Shown in pieces: positions 6,389 through 13,257 of a stretch of DNA of 14,280 nt (the first letter of the stretch is position 1; each line of letters opens with the position of its first letter). This DNA comes from Cloacimonetes bacterium SCGC AAA252-N17. GTDB taxonomy: Bacteria > Cloacimonadota > Cloacimonadia > JGIOTU-2. The position numbers and the translations under genes were made by a program. Under the pieces are notes generated by a model. That model saw nothing but the letters and a program-made list of their open reading frames with translations, was not told where the DNA came from and did not search any database. The DNA is taken from the NCBI GenBank assembly GCA_000404785.1, contig ASNI01000066.1, forward strand, positions 1 to 14,280, read 5' to 3'.

Positions 6389-6712
6389 ATGATAACCTAT
6401 AAAGAAGCAGAGATTCGAAGCGAGGTCATTAAGGCGATGGCGCATCCCGTTCGCCTTATGGTCATCGAAGTATTGAAAGATGGAAACAAATCTTTTTCAG
6501 AATTAATGGAGTATTTTGATGTCGATAAATCTACCCTTTCCAAGCACATCAGCGTGCTCAAGGTAGCGGGAATCGTGTCGTCTCATAAGGATGGATTGGA
6601 ATCGATCTTTGGAGTTCAGGTGCCCTGTGTGACAGAATTTTTCAGTTGTGTGACCGCAGTGATAAAAGATAAGATCAAGCAGCAGCAATGTTGTATCCGT
6701 CCAGCAGAATAG
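6389..6712 (+). CDS. ArsR-family metal/thiol-sensing repressor
   Basis: This 107-aa winged-helix regulator starts with an N-terminal helix, then AMAHPVRLMVIEVL (about 16-29), the classic ArsR/SmtB opening. FSELMEYFDVDKSTLSKHISVLKVAGIV (about 36-63) is the helix-turn-helix, followed by the wing. Cysteines C80 and C87 in the last helix and a tail pair C101-C102 can supply thiolate ligands for a soft metal or arsenical. The ELCVC motif of classical ArsR helix 3 is absent, so the sensor site would be C-terminal. ArsR proteins repress until ligand binds. The gene has an AAGG site 4 nt before the ATG, a palindromic operator just upstream, and the permease gene 8 nt downstream, indicating control of that operon. 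Confidence 0.9.
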   Translation: MITYKEAEIRSEVIKAMAHPVRLMVIEVLKDGNKSFSELMEYFDVDKSTLSKHISVLKVAGIVSSHKDGLESIFGVQVPCVTEFFSCVTAVIKDKIKQQQCCIRPAE

Positions 6713-6720
6713 AGGAATTA

Positions 6721-7842
6721 ATGAACAAAGAGTGGAAAAATTTCTTCTGGCTGATTGCTGCGTTTCTCGTCCTGTATTTTCTTCCCTTTAATAAGCAAGC
6801 TGTAGCCGGAGCCCTTATAAACGGATTTACCTTGCTCCACGAATATGCACGTGATCACGTGCTTTTGTGCATTGTTCCGTCATTTTTCATTGCTGGAGCG
6901 ATCACGGTATTTGTGAAGAAAGATGCAGTTCTCAAGCTACTCGGACCAAAAACAAAGAAGTGGATTTCTTATCCAATTGCATCAATTTCAGGCGGGATTC
7001 TGGCAGTCTGTTCTTGCACTATACTCCCACTTTTTGCTGGTATCTGGAAACGCGGAGCAGGCATAGGACCTGCAACAGCATTTCTATATGCAGGACCAGC
7101 GATCAATGTTGCGGCGATCTTTCTTACCGGTGCAGTTCTTGGCTGGGAAATGTCACTCGTGCGTCTTTTCTTTGCAATTTTCGGCGCAATTCTCATCGGG
7201 CTGATTATGGGAGCGATGTTCAAAAATAATTGTGATTCAGCTCAAAGCGGATTTTCAATTTCATCCGAAAAAAGTAGTATTTCAACTGCACCAATCGTGA
7301 TCTTATTCCTTATGCAGCTTGCATTTCTCATCACAGGCGGATTAGCGATCAATGGCATTTTGAAAGCAGCTCTTTTGGTTTTGTATGTTATTATCATTTT
7401 GTATATCGTGTTTTTTAAAATTGAAAAAGAGTATCGAATCACTTGGGTCGATGAAACCTGGTCTTTCACGAAAAAGATACTACCATTCCTGTTTGTTGGG
7501 ATTTTTATAGCTGGAATTGTGTCGAAGGCACTGCCCGAAAAGCTGGTCTATTCATTGGTTGGCGGAAACAAGTTCACCTCAACATTCTTTGCGTCGATAT
7601 TTGGCGCCTTCATGTATTTTGCAACACTTACCGAAGTGCCGATCATTCAGTCACTGATGTCACTTGGTATGGGCAAAGGACCTGCCCTAGCACTCTTCCT
7701 TGCAGGATATTCCCTCAGCTTGCCGAATATTATTGTGCTCAATAAATTGCTCGGATTCAAGAGAGCGATGACTTACATCTTCTTAATTGTAGTTTATTCA
7801 GCGGGTGCGGGATATTTGTACGGGAATTATTTATTTTTATAG
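6721..7842 (+). CDS. ArsP/SO_0444-type permease (PF03773)
   Basis: From ATG 6721, which has AGAGGA just before it, the protein has 373 aa; an in-frame ATG at 6688 lies inside arsR and is less likely. It shows about eight to ten hydrophobic segments in two halves. The first half carries VCSCTILPLFAGI (C97-x-C99) and GAGIGPATAFLYAGPAIN; the second carries TEVPIIQSLMSLGMGKGPALALFLAGYSLSLPN. These are the repeat signatures of PF03773, which includes ArsP (export of trivalent organoarsenicals) and the SO_0444 Cu/Zn efflux group. The CxC at the first membrane re-entry is a likely soft-metal or thiol site. The central loop (about residues 176-200) is polar. It follows arsR by 8 nt and precedes the lipoprotein thioredoxin by 8 nt. 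The substrate is not decidable from sequence. Confidence 0.88.
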   Translation: MNKEWKNFFWLIAAFLVLYFLPFNKQAVAGALINGFTLLHEYARDHVLLCIVPSFFIAGAITVFVKKDAVLKLLGPKTKKWISYPIASISGGILAVCSCTILPLFAGIWKRGAGIGPATAFLYAGPAINVAAIFLTGAVLGWEMSLVRLFFAIFGAILIGLIMGAMFKNNCDSAQSGFSISSEKSSISTAPIVILFLMQLAFLITGGLAINGILKAALLVLYVIIILYIVFFKIEKEYRITWVDETWSFTKKILPFLFVGIFIAGIVSKALPEKLVYSLVGGNKFTSTFFASIFGAFMYFATLTEVPIIQSLMSLGMGKGPALALFLAGYSLSLPNIIVLNKLLGFKRAMTYIFLIVVYSAGAGYLYGNYLFL

Positions 7843-7850
7843 GAGAAAAA

Positions 7851-8378
7851 ATGTCACATAAAATTATGTTAAGCTTATTTGTGTGTATGATATTCATACT
7901 TTTGAGTTGCACTCAAGGTGAATCTGATTCAAAATATTCAAAGGCTGATCCGAAACAAACAAATGACCAGATTAAAAAAGAAAAGAACTTAGATGAAGAT
8001 CAGATCACTACTCCGCCAGAAAAAAAGGAAGAACCGGCACCGGAACCGGAACCTGAAATCGATACCTTGTCCGAAGAAGAAAATCTTAAAGTCACTTTTG
8101 TTGAACTCGGTTCTAAGGGTTGTGTGCCTTGCGATATGATGCAGCCGATCATGGAGGTGATTAAGAGTGAATATCCTTCGCAGGTAATGGTTGTATTTCA
8201 TGACGTGAGAACTAAGGACGGCTATGCTTATGCACAGAAATACAAGATCCGAGTAATTCCTACACAGGTTTTTCTTGATAGCGAAGGGAATGAATACTTC
8301 CGCCATGAAGGATTTTATCCTAAAGAAGAGCTGCTGAAAGTGTTTCACGAACAAGGTGTTCGGTTAATAGGTAATTGA
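7851..8378 (+). CDS. Thioredoxin-fold lipoprotein
   Basis: The 175-aa precursor has a lipobox LLSC with the lipidated cysteine C20. A charged, Pro/Glu-rich tether follows (about 21-75, with EPAPEPEPEID), then a thioredoxin domain. The active site is GCVPCDMMQP (C91, C94) and the cis-proline is P137 in VIPTQVF. It should sit at the outer face of a membrane and act as a thiol reductase or oxidase; the PxxC pair next to a CcdA gene favours a reductase. AGGAG (7841-7845) overlaps the permease stop and serves as ribosome-binding site. The gene ends 2 nt before the CcdA ATG. The likely job is to keep a thiol-dependent periplasmic step or the permease cysteines reduced; this is inferred from context. 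Confidence 0.88.
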   Translation: MSHKIMLSLFVCMIFILLSCTQGESDSKYSKADPKQTNDQIKKEKNLDEDQITTPPEKKEEPAPEPEPEIDTLSEEENLKVTFVELGSKGCVPCDMMQPIMEVIKSEYPSQVMVVFHDVRTKDGYAYAQKYKIRVIPTQVFLDSEGNEYFRHEGFYPKEELLKVFHEQGVRLIGN

Positions 8379-8380
8379 TC

Positions 8381-9085
8381 ATGATCGAAAGCATTTTTAC
8401 TTGGTTGAGTAATGCGTTATATACTTCTACTTTCCTTGCTTTGACTGCTTCGTTTTTGTGGGGCATCTTGAGCATATTGCTCAGTCCGTGTCACCTCACT
8501 AGTATTCCGCTCATTATTGGTTTCATCGATGAGCAGGGGCGCATATCGACAAAACGCGCATTCCTCATTTCATTGCTCTTTTCAGTTGGAATCCTCATTA
8601 CTATTGGTATAATAGGACTGATCACAGGTCTTATGGGCAGGATGCTGGGGGATATTGGAAACATCGGGAATTATATTATTGCAATTATTTTCTTTGTTAT
8701 TGGATTGCATCTGCTTGAACTTATTCCGCTTCCGTTTGTTGGTAATGCTCATCAACCGAAATTCAAAAAGAAAGGTCCCTTTGCAGCTTTTGTTATCGGA
8801 TTATTGTTTGGGATTGCACTCGGACCATGCACTTTTGCTTATATGGCACCGATGCTTGGAGTCGTATTCAATGTGTCGTCCACAAATGTCATCTACGGTG
8901 CGTCCCTGATCTTTGCATATGCGCTCGGACATTGCATTATAATCGTTCTAGCCGGTACTTTCACACAAGTAGTCCAGAAATATCTTCATTGGAATGAAAG
9001 AACAAAAGGAGCAATTATTGTAAAAAAAGTGTGTGGAGTTTTAGTTATACTTGGCGGTATTTATCTTTTGATCACTACAATATAA
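8381..9085 (+). CDS. ccdA: CcdA-type thiol-disulfide electron transporter
   Basis: The 234-aa, six-helix membrane protein has paired cysteines in the repeat motifs SPCHLTSIPLI (C37) and LGPCTFAYMAPML (C150). This is the CcdA/DsbD-beta signature, in which the two cysteines carry reducing power from cytosolic thioredoxin across the membrane. A TTG two codons earlier (8375) overlaps the previous stop, but the ATG at 8381 is preferred. The upstream neighbour encodes a lipoprotein thioredoxin, the natural acceptor. The PKFKKKG segment between the two halves should be cytosolic. A role in cytochrome c maturation is possible, but no heme genes are nearby, so a metal/thiol role is favoured. Confidence 0.9.
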   Translation: MIESIFTWLSNALYTSTFLALTASFLWGILSILLSPCHLTSIPLIIGFIDEQGRISTKRAFLISLLFSVGILITIGIIGLITGLMGRMLGDIGNIGNYIIAIIFFVIGLHLLELIPLPFVGNAHQPKFKKKGPFAAFVIGLLFGIALGPCTFAYMAPMLGVVFNVSSTNVIYGASLIFAYALGHCIIIVLAGTFTQVVQKYLHWNERTKGAIIVKKVCGVLVILGGIYLLITTI

Positions 9086-9182
9086 TAGATGGCGCAAATT
9101 CTGAAATTGGGAAATTCAATAATTCTCTTGATAAAATCAAAAAGGAAAATAGATTGTTGTTATATCCATGAAAGGAACAAGA

Positions 9183-9434
9183 ATGAACATTAAGATTTTA
9201 GGGGCAGGTTGCCCGAAATGCAGACAGCTTGAAAAAAATATGCGAATTGCGCTTACAAATCTCAATAGTGATGCAGAAATTGAAAAAGTAACTGATATCA
9301 ATGATATCATGAAGTACGAGGTTATGATAACACCTGCTCTGGTCATAGATGAAGAAGTTAAATCGGTGGGGAAAGTGTTATCACCAGATGCGATCAAAAA
9401 GTTAATTGAAAATATAATCAGGATGAAAAAATGA
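9183..9434 (+). CDS. Small redox-active disulfide protein (mini-thioredoxin)
   Basis: The 83-aa protein is a minimal thioredoxin of the TM0996/MTH895 type. It has strand NIKILGAG, active site CPKC (C10, C13), helix RQLEKNMRIAL, EKVTDINDIMKYEVM, and cis-proline P51 in TPALVID. No signal peptide is present, so it is cytosolic. AAAGGA (9171-9176) precedes the ATG at 9183 with 6-nt spacing; the frame-open ATG at 9168 lacks a site. It overlaps the DGC gene by ATGA, giving coupled translation. The 97-bp gap after ccdA shows no clear promoter or terminator. It may donate electrons to the membrane CcdA-like domains. A diverged partial copy occurs at 11492-11782. Confidence 0.88.
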   Translation: MNIKILGAGCPKCRQLEKNMRIALTNLNSDAEIEKVTDINDIMKYEVMITPALVIDEEVKSVGKVLSPDAIKKLIENIIRMKK

Positions 9435-9799
9435 CTGCGAAATGTAGTTTTGGAGATGCCCCTGTTTTGATATATGCCTGCGCAGGTGGATCCAATGTTG
9501 GCCAACTTTCTAATGAAATTGCCAAATATCTGACAGAACAAAAAGCAGGGGAAATGACCTGCACCGCAGCTCTGGGCGCAGATTTGCAAGGTTTCATCCT
9601 TTCAGCAAGATCTGCAAAAGAGAATATTATAATGAATGGCTGCCCGGTTAGCTGCGTTAGGAAAACATTTGAAAGATTAGAAATTCCTGATTATAAACAG
9701 TATATTTTGACTGAAATGGGAATTACTAAAGAAGATAACTTTGTCTGTAAACAACAGGACATTGAAAAAATTGCTAATGTTATAAAAAAGGAACTATGA
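9431..9799 (+). CDS. DGC-domain putative zinc-binding protein
   Basis: The 122-aa protein matches the DGC family (PF08859). It shows VLIYACAGGSNVGQLSNEIA (C17), EMTCTAALGA (C44), then FILSARSAKENIIMNGCPVSCVRKTFE with C71 and C75, and finally ILTEMGI. The family name motif D-G-C is here N-G-C (N69-G70-C71). C5 and C106 are further possible ligands. These proteins are annotated as zinc-binding and recur beside thioredoxins, permeases and ArsR regulators; their biochemical role is unknown. It overlaps both neighbours by ATGA (9431-9434 and 9796-9799), so it is translated with the mini-thioredoxin and the membrane fusion, pointing to a common pathway. Confidence 0.85.
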   Translation: MTAKCSFGDAPVLIYACAGGSNVGQLSNEIAKYLTEQKAGEMTCTAALGADLQGFILSARSAKENIIMNGCPVSCVRKTFERLEIPDYKQYILTEMGITKEDNFVCKQQDIEKIANVIKKEL

Positions 9800-11490
9800 A
9801 CAAATCAATATTTTTATTAATTTCTATTTTCATACTTTTATTATTCTCTTTTTTCAAACTTAATTCTGAAGAAATCCCAATAGTCAAATTCTATATTTTT
9901 TATTCAGAAGATTGTGAAGACTGCCACGAATTTCTGGAATTTATCTTACCGGATTTAGAAGAAAAATACTTTTTAGAGTATAAGTTATTTGAAATGAATG
10001 ATGATGAGAATTTTAAACTTCTAATGGATCTGGAAGATCAATATGGAGAATCTAAAAATGTTCCTGAAATATTTATCGGTGATAAAGTCGTTGGTGGAGT
10101 CGAAGCAAATACTGAATTAGAAAACATAATTGAAGAATATGCTCAAACCGGTTGTGATTTTCCTGAATTAAAAGTAAAAGATGATGAAGTGATAAGTAAA
10201 AATGAAATCCCAAAAGAAACTCAAAAAGAAAATATAGTTTCAGAAAATGAGATAGAGAAAGTTCAAAGCATTAAAAAAGAGAAAAAAAACGAACAAGGCA
10301 AGAAGAAAAATTTTGAACCCGTTATTGAAAAAATTAAATCGATTGAAGAAAATAAGCAGGTAGAAGAAAAAGATAAAAACGAGACTCAAATCAAGGAACC
10401 TCCCATTTATATCGCTTATTTTTCTAAAATAGGATGTCAACATTGTGATCGAACCTATTATGATCTCAAACAATTACAAAAAAAATATCCGCAAACCGTT
10501 ATTCGGGAGTATGATATTGCAACGCAAGAAGGAATGAAATTAAATGAAGCCTTGAGTAAAATCTATCACATTCCCGAAAAGAAACATCTTGTTACACCAA
10601 TGGTTTTTTTAGGAGACAAATACTTACTGGAAAAAAAAGCAAGACTGAAAAATATTGAGGAAATAATTTATTCAGATATTTCGAGTTTGAAAATTCCTCC
10701 CTGGGAAAAAGCTAAACCTTTGATAGACAAGTCGGATAAATCTATTAAAGACAGATTCAAATCATTTGGGGTTATCACGATTATTTTTGCCGGACTGATA
10801 GATGGAATAAATCCCTGCGCCTTCGCAACAATCATTTTCCTCGTTTCATATCTGACTTTATTAGGTAGGAGAGGGAAAGATGTTTTACTGATAGGAGGTT
10901 CATATACATTAGCTATTTTTATCACCTATTTTCTTATCGGAATTTTTGGACTGAATATTCTGGAAGTAATTCAACAATTAAAATTCTTCTCTATAATTAT
11001 AAAAGTAATTTTTGTTGTTACAGGAATGGTTGTTTTAATTTTTGCTTTTTATTGTTTATATGATTATTATCTTTTTAAAAAAGGACGAACTTCTGATATG
11101 GTTTTACAACTTCCAAAAAAGATAAAACAGAAAATCCATCAAGAGATTCGTGAAAAAAGTAAAGTTCATCAATATATTTTAGCTGCGTTCTTTATTGGCT
11201 TCATTGTTTCTTTACAGGAATTATTTTGTACCGGACAGGTTTATCTACCAACCCTGGTTTATATGAGTCATTTAATGCAATATCGTAATTTGGCATATTT
11301 CTATTTAGTTATTTACAACTTACTTTTCATATTACCTTTGGTTGTAGTATTCATCCTCATTTTTTGGGGAATGTCTTCTCAAGCTCTAGCAAAATGGGTT
11401 CAAAATAGGTTGGGTTTAATGAAGATTTTAATGGCAATCATCTTTTTGGCATTAGGAATTATTTTGATCGGTTCTGTATTGATAGGTTAA
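9796..11490 (+). CDS. Double thioredoxin-domain plus CcdA/DsbD-like membrane fusion
   Basis: The 564-aa protein starts with a signal or anchor helix (about 4-22). A glutaredoxin-like domain follows with SEDCEDCHEF (C40, C43) and cis-Pro P90 (NVPEIFIGDKVVGG). Next is a Lys/Glu-rich linker (about 122-200), then a second thioredoxin-like domain with KIGCQHCDRTYYDL (C214, C217) and VTPMVFLGDKYL (P268). The C-terminal half has about six membrane helices with DGINPCAFATI (C341) and QELFCTGQVYLP (C478), the CcdA/DsbD-beta pattern. The layout is DsbD-like, but both soluble domains precede the membrane part, and no C-terminal thioredoxin domain is present. It could carry electrons from cytosolic thioredoxin to two outer thiol domains in one chain. 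Its DNA is more AT-rich than arsR to ccdA, suggesting separate acquisition. The substrate is unknown. Confidence 0.85.
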   Translation: MNKSIFLLISIFILLLFSFFKLNSEEIPIVKFYIFYSEDCEDCHEFLEFILPDLEEKYFLEYKLFEMNDDENFKLLMDLEDQYGESKNVPEIFIGDKVVGGVEANTELENIIEEYAQTGCDFPELKVKDDEVISKNEIPKETQKENIVSENEIEKVQSIKKEKKNEQGKKKNFEPVIEKIKSIEENKQVEEKDKNETQIKEPPIYIAYFSKIGCQHCDRTYYDLKQLQKKYPQTVIREYDIATQEGMKLNEALSKIYHIPEKKHLVTPMVFLGDKYLLEKKARLKNIEEIIYSDISSLKIPPWEKAKPLIDKSDKSIKDRFKSFGVITIIFAGLIDGINPCAFATIIFLVSYLTLLGRRGKDVLLIGGSYTLAIFITYFLIGIFGLNILEVIQQLKFFSIIIKVIFVVTGMVVLIFAFYCLYDYYLFKKGRTSDMVLQLPKKIKQKIHQEIREKSKVHQYILAAFFIGFIVSLQELFCTGQVYLPTLVYMSHLMQYRNLAYFYLVIYNLLFILPLVVVFILIFWGMSSQALAKWVQNRLGLMKILMAIIFLALGIILIGSVLIG

Positions 11491-11491
11491 A

Positions 11492-11782
11492 ATAAAAAAA
11501 GTATTCTTTGTTATTATTTTATTTTCTCGTGGTTTTGTATTTTCGTCTGATTTATATCAAGAAATCCCAAAAGTTCAATTATTGATTTTTTATCAGAAGA
11601 ATGTGCGAATTGCGCTTGAGAATCTCAACAGCGATGCACTGGTTGAGAAAGTTACTAATATTAATGATATTATGAAGTACGAAGTCATGATGACACCTGC
11701 TCTTGTCATAAACGGAGCCTTGAAATCGACCGGCAGGGTATTCACTCCAAAAGAACTGGAGAAAATTCTTCAAACACAATAG
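11492..11782 (+). pseudogene. Chimeric relic: signal-peptide domain joined to mini-thioredoxin tail
   Basis: One open frame joins two halves. Residues 1-33 (KKVFFVIILF ... EIPKVQLLIFY) resemble the N-terminus of the 564-aa protein (EIPIVKFYIFY). The rest (NVRIALENLNSDA ... INDIMKYEVMMTPALVI) is a close copy of the mini-thioredoxin at 9183, without its CPKC site. There is no standard start: the codon at the expected place, after AGG in TAGGTT, is ATA (11492). Shifting one base gives SEECANC across the join, matching SEDCEDC of the larger gene. The relic thus seems to come from a duplicate of that gene fused to a duplicate thioredoxin, with loss of one T. No working active site remains, so it is probably non-functional. 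A shorter translation from TTG 11582 is possible but lacks CxxC. Confidence 0.7.
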
Positions 11783-11845
11783 CTGAATATAGGCAGCGAG
11801 GAAAATAGCCAAAGAGTTGTAGATGAAATTCTTGCCTTAATTTAA
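11783..11845 (+). pseudogene. Possible coding relic between thioredoxin fragment and CDF gene
   Basis: The same frame continues past the TAG at 11780 for 20 codons (ending SQRVVDEILALI) to TAA at 11843-11845. The amphipathic end looks protein-like but matches no family I know. The remaining bases to 11866 hold only a weak leader for the CDF gene. Confidence 0.15.
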
Positions 11846-11866
11846 TAAAGAACAACAGATGTCCTT

Positions 11867-12790
11867 ATGGAACATTCCCTGAAAAATTGTGATCTTGAAG
11901 CAGATAGCCACGATATAAAGAAAGTCACGTGGGTTGGACTTTTTGTGAATTTTATCCTTGCAGCGATAAAGTTCATTGTGGGTATTCTCGGGCATAGCCA
12001 GGCGGTTGTGGCTGATGCAGTTCATAGTATTTCCGATATGGTCACCGATATTGCTGTGCTTGTGGGAGTGAAATACTGGTCGGCACCGCCGGATAAAGAC
12101 CATCCTTATGGACACTGGCGGATCGAGACAATTATCACCGGGTTTATAGGGCTCGGACTTGCAGCAGTTGCGGTCGGAATAGGATACAATGCAATTGAAA
12201 CATTGAAAGATCACTGTATTGAGACACCTAAGTGGATTGCAATAATTGGCGCGCTGGTTTCCATAATTGTGAAGGAGTTATTGTATCATTGGACTGTAAA
12301 GGTCGGCAGGAAAGTGAAATCTTCTGCACTCATTGCAAATGCCTGGCACCACCGCTCTGATGCACTGAGTTCTATTCCTGTACTGCTTGCAGTCGGAATT
12401 TCTGTTATCAAACCACAATGGGCGTTTGTTGATCACATCGGGGCGATCATCGTTTCATTGATCATACTCAAAGTATCATGGGATATATTTTTTCCCGCGC
12501 TCAAGAAATTATCCGATTCCGGAGCTTCTGTAAAAGAAAAAGAGCAGATACGCTCACTTGCAATGCAGGTAGATGGAGTTAAGGACGCCCATGCCATTCG
12601 AACACGCAATGTGGGGCGGGGTTTATTTGTCGATATGCATGTGCTTGTTGATGGAAATATTTCTGTTTCGGAAGGGCATAGTATCTCTGAAAAAGTACGG
12701 GATGAGATAATCAATAAAGGACCTGACGTGCTCGATGTTGTGGTGCATATAGAGCCCTACATTGAGCATAAAGATAACTCTGTTGCCTAA
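11867..12790 (+). CDS. Cation diffusion facilitator (CDF) metal exporter
   Basis: The 307-aa protein has six membrane helices and a cytosolic C-terminal domain. The transport site is HSISD (H53, D57) in helix 2 of ADAVHSISDMVTD, and H161 with D165 in helix 5 (AWHHRSDALSS). The HPYGHWRIET loop (79-88) is typical. Residues from about 215 to 295 form the metallochaperone-like dimer domain (MQVDGVKDAHAIRTRNVG ... FVDMHVLVD ... VVVHIEPY). CDF proteins exchange Zn2+, Fe2+, Co2+, Cd2+ or Mn2+ for protons; the H-D/H-D site does not fix the ion. The ATG at 11867 has no strong ribosome-binding site. Its stop codon lies inside the first arm of the dyad repeat that follows. It completes the metal-export neighbourhood. 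Confidence 0.92.
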   Translation: MEHSLKNCDLEADSHDIKKVTWVGLFVNFILAAIKFIVGILGHSQAVVADAVHSISDMVTDIAVLVGVKYWSAPPDKDHPYGHWRIETIITGFIGLGLAAVAVGIGYNAIETLKDHCIETPKWIAIIGALVSIIVKELLYHWTVKVGRKVKSSALIANAWHHRSDALSSIPVLLAVGISVIKPQWAFVDHIGAIIVSLIILKVSWDIFFPALKKLSDSGASVKEKEQIRSLAMQVDGVKDAHAIRTRNVGRGLFVDMHVLVDGNISVSEGHSISEKVRDEIINKGPDVLDVVVHIEPYIEHKDNSVA

Positions 12791-12878
12791 CAAATGTCTA
12801 TAATAAAGAAACTGTTAGGCAAATTATACTTGACATGCATGCCTAACAAATAGCTAAATTGAAACAAATGTTAGGCAA
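12783..12878 (+). repeat. Two tandem dyad units (GCCTAACA/TGTTAGGC), period 56 bp, attC-like
   Basis: Unit 1 has arms TTGCCTAACA (12783-12792) and TGTTAGGCAA (12813-12822). Unit 2 has TGCCTAACA (12840-12848) and TGTTAGGCA (12869-12877). Matching arms lie exactly 56 bp apart, and each loop is 20 nt. GCCTAAC and GTTAGGC fit the integron attC core consensuses RYYYAAC and GTTRRRY, in the usual order relative to the upstream gene, whose TAA stop lies in the first core. Each unit is shorter than typical attC sites and lacks clear inner L boxes. The loops hold TATAAT (12799-12804) and, at the equivalent place, TAAATT (12855-12860), so a duplicated operator around promoter -10 boxes is the main alternative. 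Confidence 0.75.
12830..12860 (+). promoter_or_regulatory. Candidate promoter TTGACA/TAAATT inside the repeat region
   Basis: A consensus -35 TTGACA (12830-12835) lies between the two dyad units, with TAAATT (12855-12860) 19 nt downstream in the loop of unit 2. The dyad arms would flank the -10 box, as a repressor operator does. It would drive the 103-aa gene and perhaps the genes beyond. Confidence 0.4.
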
Positions 12879-12889
12879 GGTATTAAATA

Positions 12890-13201
12890 ATGAGTATTGG
12901 ACAAGACATTCTTAAAGATGAACAAAAGCGGTTAAAGAAATTACTTCATAACTATAAGAAAGAACTATCTGGTTTTCCAAATGGTTCACTCTCTCGTAAA
13001 AAGAGAGGTAATAGCTCTTATGTTTATCTGGCATATCGCGAGGGGAATAAAGTCATATTTAAGTATATTGGGAAAGAGGATTCTGATAAAGTAAAAGAGT
13101 TGGAGGAACGAATACAAGAACGAAAAAAGCTGGAAAACAAAATCAAGAAAGTAAAGTCAGATCTGGCAGAAGTCAAGATGGGATTGCGTGCAAAGAAATA
13201 A
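12890..13201 (+). CDS. Small basic protein with C-terminal coiled coil
   Basis: In this 103-aa lysine-rich protein, residues about 8-27 are helical (RLKKLLHNYKKEL). The core FPNGSLSRKKRG, YVYLAYREGNKVIFKYIGKE (about 30-64) is probably a beta hairpin and resembles a widespread small-protein pattern (PxGSLxxKKR...YYxxYREGxKVxxKYIG) seen in many accessory regions. Residues 64-103 form a charged coiled coil (KELEERIQERKKLENKI). Its function is unknown. Nucleic-acid binding is plausible from charge, and the pattern is reminiscent of DUF6788-like proteins, but I cannot confirm this. AAGG (12877-12880), the ribosome-binding site, lies at the edge of the second dyad unit, so that structure could affect its translation as well as transcription. 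Confidence 0.7.
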   Translation: MSIGQDILKDEQKRLKKLLHNYKKELSGFPNGSLSRKKRGNSSYVYLAYREGNKVIFKYIGKEDSDKVKELEERIQERKKLENKIKKVKSDLAEVKMGLRAKK

Positions 13202-13257
13202 ACACTTGTTCTTTAATATTGACGTTATTTTAACGAATATTTATTGAAGAGAAAATT

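Noticed and set aside
6027..7469. Alternative-frame and antisense ORFs over mntP and the permease
   Set aside because: They overlap well-recognised membrane proteins and show shadow composition without domains.
9081..9182. Promoter or terminator between ccdA and the mini-thioredoxin
   Set aside because: TATAAT overlaps the ccdA stop but no -35 box is suitably placed. The TTGAT/ATCAA hairpin is too short and lacks a T-run.
10240..10473. Minus-strand Phe-rich ORF opposite the linker of the 564-aa protein
   Set aside because: Phe/Leu/Ile richness is the complement of the Lys/Glu linker codons, so it is an artefact.
12783..12878. CRISPR array
   Set aside because: Only two units, internally dyadic and with partly similar loops. 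There are no spacer-sized unique segments or cas genes.
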